A model generated the notes under the pieces. The model was not told where the DNA came from and did no database searches. It was given only the letters and a program-made list of their open reading frames with translations. From NCBI RefSeq assembly GCF_018502485.1, contig NZ_CP075546.1: a stretch of 64,000 nucleotides of DNA, one strand, 5' to 3'. Positions 35,173-44,129 of this stretch are shown piece after piece; within the stretch, counting starts at the first letter, position 1; each line of letters starts with the position of its first letter. A program made the translations under genes and the position numbers. This stretch comes from Methanospirillum purgamenti (GTDB taxonomy: Archaea > Halobacteriota > Methanomicrobia > Methanomicrobiales > Methanospirillaceae).

Positions 35173-36642
35173 ATGACCCTCTCCTTTGAAATTCTGGAAA
35201 AAGATATAGCCGGACGAATCGGAAAACTCTCCGGACAAGGCAAGACAGTCAAAACCCCGACCCTGCTTCCGGTTATCAACCCGCACCTGAACCTGATAAC
35301 CCCAAAAGAGATGCAGGAGATGGGCGTTGAAGCGGTCATCACCAATGCATACATCTTCTCCCGGTCTGAAGAGTATCGTGAGCGTGCCCTGAGTGATGGT
35401 CTTGCAAAGACCCTGGATTTTGACGGCGTTATCATGACCGACTCGGGGTCTTTTCAGCTCTCGGTCTATGGTGAAGTTGAGATAACCAATGCCCAGACCA
35501 TCGCATTCCAGCAGGCAATAAAATCAGACATCATCGTTCCACTGGATATCCCGACTCATCCGGACTCTCCCCGGGACCAGGTGGAACAGGAGCTCTCAGT
35601 TACCATGGACCGGATCATGGAGGCGAAAGATATCGCAGATCATGAGCACCACACCCTTGCCGGACCGGTTCAGGGCGGTCTGTTTCCTGACCTTCGTGAA
35701 GAGACCGGGCGAAAACTATCAGAGGCAGGGTTTCGGTTCTGTCCCATCGGTGCTGTCGTCCCCCTCATGGAAGCCTACCGGTATGCAGAACTCGTAAAAG
35801 TCGTGATGGCGGCAAAACGTGGCCTGTCTCCAGCCGTCTGCGTCCATCTCTTTGGAGCCGGTCATCCGTCCATGTTTGCCCTGGCGGTTGCGATGGGGTG
35901 TGATCTCTTTGATTCGGCTGCCTATGCCCTCTATGCCAAGGACGGACGGTACATGACCACCCATGGGAGTTATCACCTGAACGAACTCTCCTACCTCCCT
36001 TGTCCTTGTCCGGTCTGTGTCGGCCATACCGCAAAGGAACTGAACGAATCACCTGACCGGGAACGACTCCTTGCCATGCATAACCTGCGGGTCTCCCTTG
36101 CCGAGATCAACCGGGTCAGGCAGGCAATCCGTGATGGAGTGCTCTGGGAACTGGTGGATGAGCGGTGCCGATCTCATCCTGCCCTGCTTCGGGGATACCG
36201 TGCCCTGCTGGGATATAATGAAGAACTCACCGCTCTTGACCGGGAGACCAAACGCCGGTTCTTTTACCGGGGCGATGAGAGCTGTAAGCGGACCGAGGTC
36301 TTGCGATATCACCAGATGGTTGGGCGTCTTACTGCCGGAGAGCGGACCCTCATCAGTTTCAGCCGGCATATCAAGAAGAAACAGACCGAAGGATTTGATT
36401 CCGTGTTTTACTTTAAACCTCCGTTCGGTCCTTTCCCTGCAGAACTCACCGAGACATTCCCCATCGGGCAGAGTGAGATCCCTGATTTTGACGAGGAGAT
36501 GATTCGAACCGGGTGTATCGGAATTGCCCGACTCATGGAAACAAACCCGGACTCTCATTTCACCATCCGGTGTCGGCCGGTCTGGAAAGAACTGATAAGC
36601 CAGATTCTCCCCACTGTGGAGGTGCAGGATGAAGGGAGTTGA
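35173..36642 (+). CDS. tgtA: tRNA-guanine(15) transglycosylase, archaeosine pathway
   Basis: 489 residues. GVIMTDSGSFQLSVYGEVEI (about 85-104) holds the nucleophile-region Asp; VPLDIPTHPDSPRDQ and GPVQGGLFPDLREE follow. The zinc site CPCPVC with a downstream His lies near 277-284. It exchanges guanine 15 in the tRNA D-loop for preQ0. There is no C-terminal PUA domain; that domain is on the ArcS protein encoded next, which overlaps by 14 bases. GC content is visibly higher than in the first 20 kb. Confidence 0.92.
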   Translation: MTLSFEILEKDIAGRIGKLSGQGKTVKTPTLLPVINPHLNLITPKEMQEMGVEAVITNAYIFSRSEEYRERALSDGLAKTLDFDGVIMTDSGSFQLSVYGEVEITNAQTIAFQQAIKSDIIVPLDIPTHPDSPRDQVEQELSVTMDRIMEAKDIADHEHHTLAGPVQGGLFPDLREETGRKLSEAGFRFCPIGAVVPLMEAYRYAELVKVVMAAKRGLSPAVCVHLFGAGHPSMFALAVAMGCDLFDSAAYALYAKDGRYMTTHGSYHLNELSYLPCPCPVCVGHTAKELNESPDRERLLAMHNLRVSLAEINRVRQAIRDGVLWELVDERCRSHPALLRGYRALLGYNEELTALDRETKRRFFYRGDESCKRTEVLRYHQMVGRLTAGERTLISFSRHIKKKQTEGFDSVFYFKPPFGPFPAELTETFPIGQSEIPDFDEEMIRTGCIGIARLMETNPDSHFTIRCRPVWKELISQILPTVEVQDEGS

Positions 36643-38269
36643 GATCCTCAGTCGTGACGGAACCGCCCGGTATGGCCGCTTGATCGTGGACGATACTGTT
36701 CTCAACTTCCCGTCTGCTACTGATACCACCCGGCTCTTTCCTGCCCTGAATACCCGGACCGGAATAAACATCCCGCCAATCGAGGATCCGGAGTTTGTGT
36801 CCAGATTCCTTGTCCGCGACGGAGAACAACCAATCCCTCTCCATATTCATGCACCAGCTGATATCCAGTCAGGAGATACGGTCATCACCCCGAACTGGCA
36901 TACCCTGCTCTCCCGTCCCCGTGACTTCTGCCAATTCATGGATCAGCTAAAGGCCTCTACTCCACCGGACACCTGCTGGTACCTCCCCGGTGCAGCATTG
37001 CCGGAAAATGCAGCCATTCTTGTTCATGCCGGTTTTGATCTCTTTGATTACATCGCAACCGACCTGGCGACGATACAGGGTAAATTCTGTCTCCCTGATG
37101 GGCAGTATCCGGAAAAAGTGATGGAGGAAGGCCTCTGTTCCTGCCAGGGATGCATGAGCGGCGATCTCCTTCTGCATAACCGGATTGCATTGGATCAGGA
37201 ACTGGCCAGAATCGGACGCCGGATCCGTGACGGAACATTCCGTGAGTTTCTTGATGGCAGATGCAGGACAAGACCCGAACTTGTCTCAATCATGCGGCAT
37301 ATCGAGAAGTCAGACCGGATGGAGCAGAATAGTCCGGTTTCACGCTCCACTCCGTTCCTTGCGACATCCGGAGACAGCATCCACCGAATGGAAGTCAGGC
37401 GGTTTGCCGACCGGCTGGTTGAGCGATACATCCCCCCAGTTGCAGATGTTGCGGTTCTCATTCCCTGTTCAGCAAAAAAGCCCTACAGTCTCTCCCAATC
37501 CCACCGAAAGTTCAGCCAGGCCATTGCACGACGGGCTCACGAGTTGATCATGACCTCTCCCTTGGGACTTGTTCCCCGTGATCTTGAGCTCTGTTACCCT
37601 GCAGCGGCATATGATGTGCCGGTCACCGGATACTGGGATCATGAGGAACGGTACCAGATTACCCAGACGCTGGTCAGGTACTTTACCAGACATCCCTACC
37701 GCCGGGTCATTGCCCATCTGGATGGCGATGCACGAATCATTGCGCAGGATGCAGCAGACCAGGCAGGATTTGAGATAGAATTCACCTGTGAAAGTGATCG
37801 CCTGACTGACTACACATCTCTTCAGACATTAAGCGAGGCCCTTGCCGGAGAGCGGAAAGTTAAGTCACACCTTGTCAGGGGGATGATCTCATTCCAGTTC
37901 GGGTATGACCTCAAGGCACCTAACCTTGAAGTAAAAGGGTCATATCCGGAGCAGGTGGTAAAGCGGGGCAGAAACCTCTACTTCTCAACCGATCCTGCTC
38001 ATGGCATGATGAGACCCACCTTTGACGGCTGGTCGCTAATTGAAACCGGGTACCGGGTATATATCGATGATTTCGTCCCCCAGGGTGATATCCTGGCACC
38101 GGGTGTTATTGATGCCGACCCGGTCATCCGTCCCGGCGATGAAGTGCTGGTCATCGGAGATAAGGCCATGACAACCGGACGGGCGGCGATGAGTGCGGAT
38201 GAGATGATCCGATCCTCCCGTGGGGTAGCGGTCCGGGTGCGTAAAGTAAAGAAGCTGGACGGGCAATAA
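36629..38269 (+). CDS. arcS: Archaeosine synthase ArcS (TgtA2) with PUA domain
   Basis: 546 residues. The N-terminal half is a degenerate TGT-like domain with LCSCQGCMSGDLLLHN near 171-186. The ArcS signature VLIPCSAKKPYSLSQSHRKF lies near 275-294, and SPLGLVPRDLELCYPAAAYD follows. The last 80 residues form a PUA RNA-binding domain (GDEVLVIGDKAMTTGRAAMS). It converts preQ0 in tRNA toward archaeosine. GGAGGTG just before the ATG is a strong ribosome-binding site within tgtA. Confidence 0.9.
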   Translation: MKGVEILSRDGTARYGRLIVDDTVLNFPSATDTTRLFPALNTRTGINIPPIEDPEFVSRFLVRDGEQPIPLHIHAPADIQSGDTVITPNWHTLLSRPRDFCQFMDQLKASTPPDTCWYLPGAALPENAAILVHAGFDLFDYIATDLATIQGKFCLPDGQYPEKVMEEGLCSCQGCMSGDLLLHNRIALDQELARIGRRIRDGTFREFLDGRCRTRPELVSIMRHIEKSDRMEQNSPVSRSTPFLATSGDSIHRMEVRRFADRLVERYIPPVADVAVLIPCSAKKPYSLSQSHRKFSQAIARRAHELIMTSPLGLVPRDLELCYPAAAYDVPVTGYWDHEERYQITQTLVRYFTRHPYRRVIAHLDGDARIIAQDAADQAGFEIEFTCESDRLTDYTSLQTLSEALAGERKVKSHLVRGMISFQFGYDLKAPNLEVKGSYPEQVVKRGRNLYFSTDPAHGMMRPTFDGWSLIETGYRVYIDDFVPQGDILAPGVIDADPVIRPGDEVLVIGDKAMTTGRAAMSADEMIRSSRGVAVRVRKVKKLDGQ

Positions 38270-38307
38270 ATAAGGGCCCGAATAATTCTTTCCGGATGTG
38301 ACATCTG

Positions 38308-39147
38308 GTGTATATAATCGAAAAATCTCTCAAATTATCCGAAAATGTCTATGAGATATGGGTGAACGCTCCCCATGTGACCCGGAATGCCAAGGCCGGT
38401 CAGTTCGTTATCATACGGACTGATGAGAATGGTGAGCGGATTCCCCTGACAATCTCAAAGATTTCCGGAGATCTGGTCAGAATCATTTTCATGGCGGTTG
38501 GAAAAACCACGCATGCCCTTGCTGCAGTTCCTGCCGGAGGTGCCATCAGCGATATTGCCGGACCACTAGGATGCCCAAGTGAGGTAAAGAAATTCGGAAC
38601 CTGTGTGCTGGTTGGCGGCGGTGTTGGTATTGCATCAACTCCTGTAATCGCACAGGCCTTAAAAGAGGCAGGAAACCGGGTTATTGGTATTCTTGGAGCC
38701 CGGAATGCTGATTTTCTTATCCTTGAAGACGAGATGGCAGAGATCTGTGACAAACTTCTGATTGCAACCGATGACGGGTCAAAAGGTCATCACGGATTTG
38801 CAGCCGACCTTTTGAAACAGGTTATTGCTGAAGAGAAGGTTGATGCGGTCTGGATCATCGGTCCGACCATCATGATGAAAGTCACGTCCAATGTGACCCG
38901 TGAACCGAAGATAAAGACCTTTGTCTCGCTCAATCCCATCATGGTCGATGGAACCGGTATGTGTGGTTCCTGCCGGTGCGTCGTTGACGGAAAGACAAAG
39001 TTTGCTTGCGTGGACGGTCCTGAATTTGATGCTCACCAGGTTGACTTTGACAACCTGATGCAACGGCAGCGGTATTACATGGAACATGAGAAGGAAGCCC
39101 TTGCACAATGGAAAGAACACCAGTGTTCCTGCGGAGGGCAGCATTAA
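38308..39147 (+). CDS. FAD/NAD-binding electron-transfer subunit (NfnA/SudB type)
   Basis: 279 residues from GTG 38308, preceded by GGATGTGA. A ferredoxin-reductase-like FAD domain (AGQFVIIRTDENGERIPLTIS) is followed by the nucleotide domain (CVLVGGGVGIASTPVIAQALKE). A C-terminal 2Fe-2S segment contains GMCGSCRCVVDGKTKFACVDG. It pairs with the glutamate-synthase-like flavoprotein encoded directly downstream. The pair matches NADH-dependent ferredoxin:NADP oxidoreductase or sulfide dehydrogenase. Which activity applies cannot be read from sequence. Confidence 0.85.
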   Translation: MYIIEKSLKLSENVYEIWVNAPHVTRNAKAGQFVIIRTDENGERIPLTISKISGDLVRIIFMAVGKTTHALAAVPAGGAISDIAGPLGCPSEVKKFGTCVLVGGGVGIASTPVIAQALKEAGNRVIGILGARNADFLILEDEMAEICDKLLIATDDGSKGHHGFAADLLKQVIAEEKVDAVWIIGPTIMMKVTSNVTREPKIKTFVSLNPIMVDGTGMCGSCRCVVDGKTKFACVDGPEFDAHQVDFDNLMQRQRYYMEHEKEALAQWKEHQCSCGGQH

Positions 39148-40491
39148 ATGGGAGATAAAAGCGTTGCTGATCGCCTGAAGGACTTTGGTGAAGTTGACAA
39201 CGGTCTCTCCCCCGAGGAGGCCATAGAAGAAGCAAGCCGATGTCTCCAGTGTAAAAAACCTGCATGTGTAGATGGATGCCCGGTAAATATTGACATACCC
39301 GCTTTTGTGGCTCTTATTGCAAAAGGAGAGTTCTTGAAGGCGGCAGAAAGTATCAGACAGCAGAACCTTCTTCCGGCTATCTGTGGGCGTGTCTGTCCAC
39401 AGGAAACCCAGTGCGAGGCTCTGTGTATCCTTGGAAAGAAAGAGACCCCGATCCGGATTGGTCAGCTTGAACGATTTGCAGCCGACCAGGAACGAGCAAA
39501 GGGCCTTACTGTCCCGGCTCGAAAGACTGCAACAGGAAAGCGGGTCGCTGTCATCGGTTCAGGACCGGCAGGTATTGTTGCAGCCGGAGAACTTGCAAAA
39601 GATGGTCATGATGTCGTCCTGTACGAGTCACTTCATGCACCAGGCGGTGTCCTTACCTATGGAATCCCCTCATTCCGTCTGCCCAAAGACGTGGTCAAAG
39701 CAGAGATTGATCTCATCCTTGCGATGGGTGTTGATCTCCGCCTGAACCATCTGGTCGGAAGAACCGTCTCACATCAGGAACTAGAAGGGTATGATGCCAT
39801 TCTTCTTGGAACCGGTGCAGGTCTTCCATACTTTATGGGAATTCCGGGTGAAAATTTGAGCGGTGTCTATTCTGCAAACGAATTCCTGACCCGGATCAAT
39901 CTCATGCATGCCGAGCGGTTCCCTGAGTTTGATACCCCGGTTGCAAGAATGAGCCGGGTAGTTGTTGTCGGTGGTGGGAATGTAGCCATGGATGCAGCCC
40001 GTACCGCACGACGGATGGGTGCAAAAGTAACCCTTGTCTACCGGAGACGTGAAGAAGACCTTCCTGCCCGTGCAGCTGAAGTCCATCATGCACAAGAAGA
40101 GGGCATTGAGTTTATCACCTGTGCAAATCCTGTTCGAATCCTGGGTGACCAGGCTGTTACCGGTATTGAATGTATCCGGATGCAGATGTGTAATCTTGAC
40201 GAGAGCGGCCGGCCCATCCCTGAACCAATTGACAATGACACCTTTACTCTTGACTGTGATGTCGTCATTCAGTCAATCGGTCAGGGTCCGAACCCGGTCC
40301 TTGTCAGCCAGATTCCTGGTCTCGATAAGGGCAGGGCAGGGAATGTAGTCACCGGAGATGATGGCAGTACCTCTCATCCGAAGATCTTTGCAGCCGGTGA
40401 TGTCACAACCGGAGCAGCAACGGTTATCATGGCGATGGGTGGTGCAAAACAGGCAGCCCGCTCGATCAGCGAGATGCTTGGATCCCGGTAA
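39148..40491 (+). CDS. gltA: Glutamate-synthase-like flavoprotein (NfnB/SudA/GltA type)
   Basis: 447 residues, starting directly after the previous stop. The N-terminal Fe-S region has EASRCLQCKKPACVDGCPVNI (begins near 28) and CGRVCPQETQCEALC near 75. GSGPAGIVAAGELAKDGHDV near 137 binds FAD and VVVGGGNVAMDAARTARRMG near 272 binds NAD(P). IFAAGDVTTGAATVIMAMG closes the FAD site. It has no glutaminase domain, so it is the small-subunit type rather than full glutamate synthase. The likely role is moving electrons between ferredoxin, NAD(H) and NADP(H). Confidence 0.87.
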   Translation: MGDKSVADRLKDFGEVDNGLSPEEAIEEASRCLQCKKPACVDGCPVNIDIPAFVALIAKGEFLKAAESIRQQNLLPAICGRVCPQETQCEALCILGKKETPIRIGQLERFAADQERAKGLTVPARKTATGKRVAVIGSGPAGIVAAGELAKDGHDVVLYESLHAPGGVLTYGIPSFRLPKDVVKAEIDLILAMGVDLRLNHLVGRTVSHQELEGYDAILLGTGAGLPYFMGIPGENLSGVYSANEFLTRINLMHAERFPEFDTPVARMSRVVVVGGGNVAMDAARTARRMGAKVTLVYRRREEDLPARAAEVHHAQEEGIEFITCANPVRILGDQAVTGIECIRMQMCNLDESGRPIPEPIDNDTFTLDCDVVIQSIGQGPNPVLVSQIPGLDKGRAGNVVTGDDGSTSHPKIFAAGDVTTGAATVIMAMGGAKQAARSISEMLGSR

Positions 40492-40494
40492 CCG

Positions 40495-40950
40495 ATGACT
40501 GCCGTATTATTTCCCGAGCAACTGGAGCGGATTACCGGATATTCCTTCAGGGACAAATCCCTCCTGCTCCGGGCTCTGACCAGGCTTGCCTATAGTAAGG
40601 AACAGGGACTCTCTGAAGATTCCCATCTTGATGCCCTGGCAACACTTGGAGATGCTGTCATTGAGCTTATTATCCTGACCCGGCTGGTCAAGGGCGGTGA
40701 GCATGACAAGGGGGCAGTATCCCTCAAGAAGATGGATCTTGTCAATATGTCGGTACTCCGGGATGCTGCCCGTTCCATTCATCTTGAGCAATATGTCAGA
40801 TGGGGTAAGGGTGAAGCACGGATGCATGTCTGGACATCAGGCAGGGTGCTTGCGGAGTGTATGGAAGCATTTGCCGGTGCCTTGTACCTTGATGGTGGTA
40901 TTGATGCAGCCGAAGAGGTACTGGAGCGGCTTTCCCTCCTCCCCGAATAG
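40495..40950 (+). CDS. RNase III-fold protein resembling Mini-III
   Basis: 151 residues, 3 bases after the preceding gene. DALATLGDAVIELIIL resembles the RNase III signature but has Ala where the classical LEFLGD has its metal-binding Glu; Mini-III enzymes (ALAYIGDA) share that Ala. The second catalytic region is CMEAFAGALYLDGG with the conserved Glu, while the usual Asp three residues earlier is Glu. No double-stranded RNA-binding domain follows. Likely a dimeric dsRNA endonuclease for stable RNA processing, but activity is uncertain. RNase III is uncommon in archaea. Confidence 0.72.
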   Translation: MTAVLFPEQLERITGYSFRDKSLLLRALTRLAYSKEQGLSEDSHLDALATLGDAVIELIILTRLVKGGEHDKGAVSLKKMDLVNMSVLRDAARSIHLEQYVRWGKGEARMHVWTSGRVLAECMEAFAGALYLDGGIDAAEEVLERLSLLPE

Positions 40951-41016
40951 ATAACGCGAAAGAAGATATAGTACTAAAAGTAATATCTGCAGGAATTTTC
41001 GCCACGGAGAGAGAAG

Positions 41017-42030
41017 ATGGATAAAAAACAGAAGAAATGGATTTATCTCTCTCTGGCATTCTCCATGGCAATCCTCGTCTTTATCCTTGCATCCACTTTT
41101 AACGAGGATACCCTTCAATATCTCACCCATATCAATATCTGGTTTTTACTCATCGCAATCGGGCTTCGGTTTGTCTCATTCTCTCTCTGGGCAGCCCGAA
41201 TAAAGGTCATGGCAGCATCCCTCGGTTACCAGGTAAGATACGGTCATTGTTACAATATGGTGGTTGCGAACCTGCTTATTGGTGCGATCACCCCTGGTCA
41301 GGCGGGAGGAGAACCGGTCCGGATTCATGAGCTCTATAAAGCCGATATGCCGCTTGGTGACGCGACCGCGGTTGTCATCATGGAACGAGTGCTCGATGCA
41401 GTTATCCTCGTAGCACTCACGGTATTCAGCCTCCTGGTGATGGGCAAGGTCATCTGGGATATGGGAGAGGGTATTGTCTTTGTGATATTCTTCTCTCTGG
41501 CACTTCTCATCCTGTTTGTTGCCGCTTTGTTCTTTGCAGCACGAAAACCGGAATCCGCTAAAGATAAGGTGATGCGTCTCCTGCACTGGATTGAGGCAAA
41601 GATGAAGACGCCGGGGATTCACCGGATCATTGCCAGCACTGATGTTGAGTTTGATAATTTCTGTTCTGGTATTACCGCATTCACCAGCCATGGAAAGAAA
41701 GGAATTATTCAGGGGTCGATATTTTCTATTCTCTTCTGGTTTTCTGAATTTATTGTTGCATCAGTTATCCTTATGGGGCTTGGTCTTCCCCCGTCAATAT
41801 CTGAATCCATGTTAAGTCAGATAATCATCGCTCTTATCAGTATGATTCCCTTGACCCCCGGTGCATCTGGTATTGCTGAGCTCTCGGCAACCTCGCTTTA
41901 TGCTTTGTTTGTTCCGACTGCCGTCCTTGGAGTGTTTATAATACTCTGGAGACTGATTATGTTCTATCTGAATATCGTGTTTGGTGTTATCGCAACGGTT
42001 TTAATATTTAAAAGGGAAATCTCGGCCTGA
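41017..42030 (+). CDS. Flippase-like membrane protein (UPF0104/LPG synthase TM family)
   Basis: 337 residues with about eight or nine membrane segments. NLLIGAITPGQAGGEPVRIHEL (begins near 87) and SMIPLTPGASGIAELSATSLYALF near 281-304 are the paired signature of the lysylphosphatidylglycerol synthetase TM region family (COG0392). In archaea relatives act in dolichol-linked or lipid-linked sugar handling. The substrate is unknown here. Its 3' end overlaps the hepT remnant on the other strand. Confidence 0.8.
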   Translation: MDKKQKKWIYLSLAFSMAILVFILASTFNEDTLQYLTHINIWFLLIAIGLRFVSFSLWAARIKVMAASLGYQVRYGHCYNMVVANLLIGAITPGQAGGEPVRIHELYKADMPLGDATAVVIMERVLDAVILVALTVFSLLVMGKVIWDMGEGIVFVIFFSLALLILFVAALFFAARKPESAKDKVMRLLHWIEAKMKTPGIHRIIASTDVEFDNFCSGITAFTSHGKKGIIQGSIFSILFWFSEFIVASVILMGLGLPPSISESMLSQIIIALISMIPLTPGASGIAELSATSLYALFVPTAVLGVFIILWRLIMFYLNIVFGVIATVLIFKREISA

Positions 42031-42125
42031 TTTGATAAATCTTCCAGCGACAAAGACCCTATGAACCGGTCAATTCTAATACAGGCATCGAGGATGTCCT
42101 GAAGGTAAAGATGAGGGTCTCTCAT
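41964..42125 (-). pseudogene. hepT: hepT (HEPN toxin) N-terminal remnant
   Basis: The ATG at 42125 overlaps the mntA stop as ATGA, the usual mntA-hepT arrangement. The first 30 residues, MRDPHLYLQDILDACIRIDR followed by FIGSLSLEDL, match the start of HepT/DUF86 proteins. The frame then enters the 3' end of the flippase gene and stops after 53 residues, lacking the RX4-6H catalytic region. The gene was probably cut at about 42030. It is not predicted to be toxic. Confidence 0.65.
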
Positions 42126-42415
42126 ATGTATATAACATCTGATAGAATTGGAGTCTTGAGTTCTGCCCGGATTGCACGTTCTGGAACAACATCGACAGGT
42201 TGTCCGAATATTTTCTCAAGATAAATCTTTAGACCAGAGTGATCAAGAAGGCTGGCATCATCGTCGAAATCGACCAAAATGTCGATATCACTTCCCGGCC
42301 CGGCTTCGTCTCGGATGACCGAGCCAAAGATGCCAATCCGGGTGATATGATATTTCTGGATTATATCAGATCGGTTCTCTTTCAATGCCGAGATGACCTC
42401 TTCCTTCTTTTTCAT
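42122..42415 (-). CDS. mntA: MntA-like minimal nucleotidyltransferase (antitoxin type)
   Basis: 97 residues. The nucleotidyltransferase signature GIFGSVIRDEAGPGSDIDILVDF lies at about 28-50, with GSxxRxE and the DxD metal pair. MntA proteins AMPylate and silence their HepT partner. Here the partner is reduced to a fragment, so the gene is an orphan. The protein is complete by length. Confidence 0.8.
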   Translation of the reverse strand: MKKKEEVISALKENRSDIIQKYHITRIGIFGSVIRDEAGPGSDIDILVDFDDDASLLDHSGLKIYLEKIFGQPVDVVPERAIRAELKTPILSDVIYI

Positions 42416-42463
42416 GGCTATCTCCTGAATTTCCCGGTGACAAGAGATTTTTTTCTCATCCTA

Positions 42464-42593
42464 GAGGCTGTTGCATAACTAAAATGTCGTTTCCGCAAGA
42501 GGGCAATTTCCATTCGATTGGAACCAAATTTGCTAATGAAATTCCTGGGCTTTGCCTCATTGTACTAACTGTTTAGAGTTATGCAACAGTCTC
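42464..42593. mobile_element. 130-bp MITE-like element
   Basis: Terminal inverted repeats of 17 bp, GAGGCTGTTGCATAACT at the left and its complement with one mismatch at the right (42577-42593). Both ends are flanked by TA, as expected for IS630/mariner-type insertion. There is no coding capacity. It sits between mntA and the TPR/Yip1 gene in an accessory patch. The parent transposase is not in the window. Confidence 0.65.
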
Positions 42594-42644
42594 TATACTC
42601 TCATTAAACATCTGGTATGGAAGATCCAGATGTTTATGTAAGAA

Positions 42645-44045
42645 TTATGCAAACTTTCTGATATCGAGAGAATCCCCCATAATATACGGTAATTCTTCAG
42701 TCCCCTTAAAATGAGCATACTCAAATGTATGCATACCATCAAATGTTCCTGATACTCTTACAATATCGTTATCGAGCAATCTTGCCCCGTCATAATTTTT
42801 TGTGAACCAGACATATACTTCATTTCCAAAATACTCTACATCGCCATTATAACGTTGTTTTTTTGTATCCATACTAAATCCCCATCCTTCAGGAGTATAG
42901 GTCGCTCCATGAACCTCTCCTTCGATTGTTACAGGTTGTCCTTTATAGTTATCCGGATATCGTGCCATTTCCTCATAAGTTAATGACGATGGAGAAGATT
43001 TAATGACCGCCTTAGGAATCGAAGTTTGGAAAGGTATAACTACTTTTACAGTTGGGATGACCGTAGGGATAGATGTTGGTAAGGATGTAACATCAATTGT
43101 GGGTATTTGAGTTATTCCTTGAATTGTCGGTACGGAAGAAGAAGTAGTAATTATTGTTGGATTAACCGTACTTGAAATTATTTGAGGTGAACTTTGTGGT
43201 ACAGGTGGGATTACATTCTCCGTCATATTAAAAAACAGTGTGGCAATTATCACAAAAAATATTACCAAAATTATTGCAGTTCCAATTATTGACAATATCG
43301 CCTGTTTTGTCGAAAGGTTGTGCAGTTGTTTTAATCCGACTACTAATAAATAAAAAGATAAAATGCCTCCTAATATTTGGCCAACGATTGGGATCCATCC
43401 TACTAGTAAATATGGGATGAATCCATAAATAACGATATAGTAGGTTTTTATCCAACCATTATTATTCCCTCCTCCAAAGATTTTTATTCCAATATGAAGA
43501 AATATTGTGTCTAAAAATACTCCAATTATCCCACCAAATACTACTGCAATAGCATAGATAGATAGTAACCCATTATTGCTACTATTGTTAAAAAACCAAG
43601 ACAAAATCCCAAAAAATGCATATAATGGGATAATTTGCTTAATACATCTTAATACTTCATTATCTTGGACTTTTTTAAAAGATTCATGCGGATTTAGTAA
43701 GAATTCTTTAATGAATTCAAAATAAGATTTAAATTTGCTTTCTGTATAATTATTCTTTTCTATATTTATAGGGGGATTCTTGGTTGATGCGTTTTTTATA
43801 GGTTTTATTTTTTGTTTGATTATTTGAAGGTTCTTTTCATACCTTTCATTACCGGGGTCAAGCTTCAATGCTTTCTCAAAACAAGAAAATGCATCGTCAA
43901 ATTGACCTAGTTTTGAAAGACATATTCCGAGAGCATTCCAAGCTTTATGGTTATTCTCATCAGTTTTTGTTATCGCAGCAAATTGTTCTGATGATGCCTT
44001 GTAATTAGCAGATTTAAAAAGCCTCAATCCCTCATCAAATGACAT
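42645..44045 (-). CDS. TPR / Yip1-like membrane protein with C-terminal OB-like domain
   Basis: 466 residues and strikingly AT-rich. Residues 1-75 hold two TPR units (NNHKAWNALGICLSKLGQFD, then AFSCFEKALKLDPGNERYEK). A charged linker leads to a four- to five-segment Yip1-like membrane domain at about 130-275. A Ser/Thr/Pro-rich spacer covers about 285-350. The C-terminal 100 residues (YKGQPVTIEGEVHGATY, then NDIVRVSGTFDGMHTFEYA) look like an extracytoplasmic OB-type domain. The function is unknown. Composition and the adjacent MITE suggest an acquired gene. Confidence 0.6.
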   Translation of the reverse strand: MSFDEGLRLFKSANYKASSEQFAAITKTDENNHKAWNALGICLSKLGQFDDAFSCFEKALKLDPGNERYEKNLQIIKQKIKPIKNASTKNPPINIEKNNYTESKFKSYFEFIKEFLLNPHESFKKVQDNEVLRCIKQIIPLYAFFGILSWFFNNSSNNGLLSIYAIAVVFGGIIGVFLDTIFLHIGIKIFGGGNNNGWIKTYYIVIYGFIPYLLVGWIPIVGQILGGILSFYLLVVGLKQLHNLSTKQAILSIIGTAIILVIFFVIIATLFFNMTENVIPPVPQSSPQIISSTVNPTIITTSSSVPTIQGITQIPTIDVTSLPTSIPTVIPTVKVVIPFQTSIPKAVIKSSPSSLTYEEMARYPDNYKGQPVTIEGEVHGATYTPEGWGFSMDTKKQRYNGDVEYFGNEVYVWFTKNYDGARLLDNDIVRVSGTFDGMHTFEYAHFKGTEELPYIMGDSLDIRKFA

Positions 44046-44129
44046 TATATTTTTCTGAATTTCGCATAAATATATAGATTTTCCAATTCAGGAATCAGTT
44101 AAATTCCAGAAAAAGAAATTGATATTCTT

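Noticed and set aside
36049..36771. Long minus-strand open frame of 240 codons opposite tgtA
   Set aside because: It is antisense to a clear TgtA/ArcS reading frame; GC-rich codons make long antisense frames common here.
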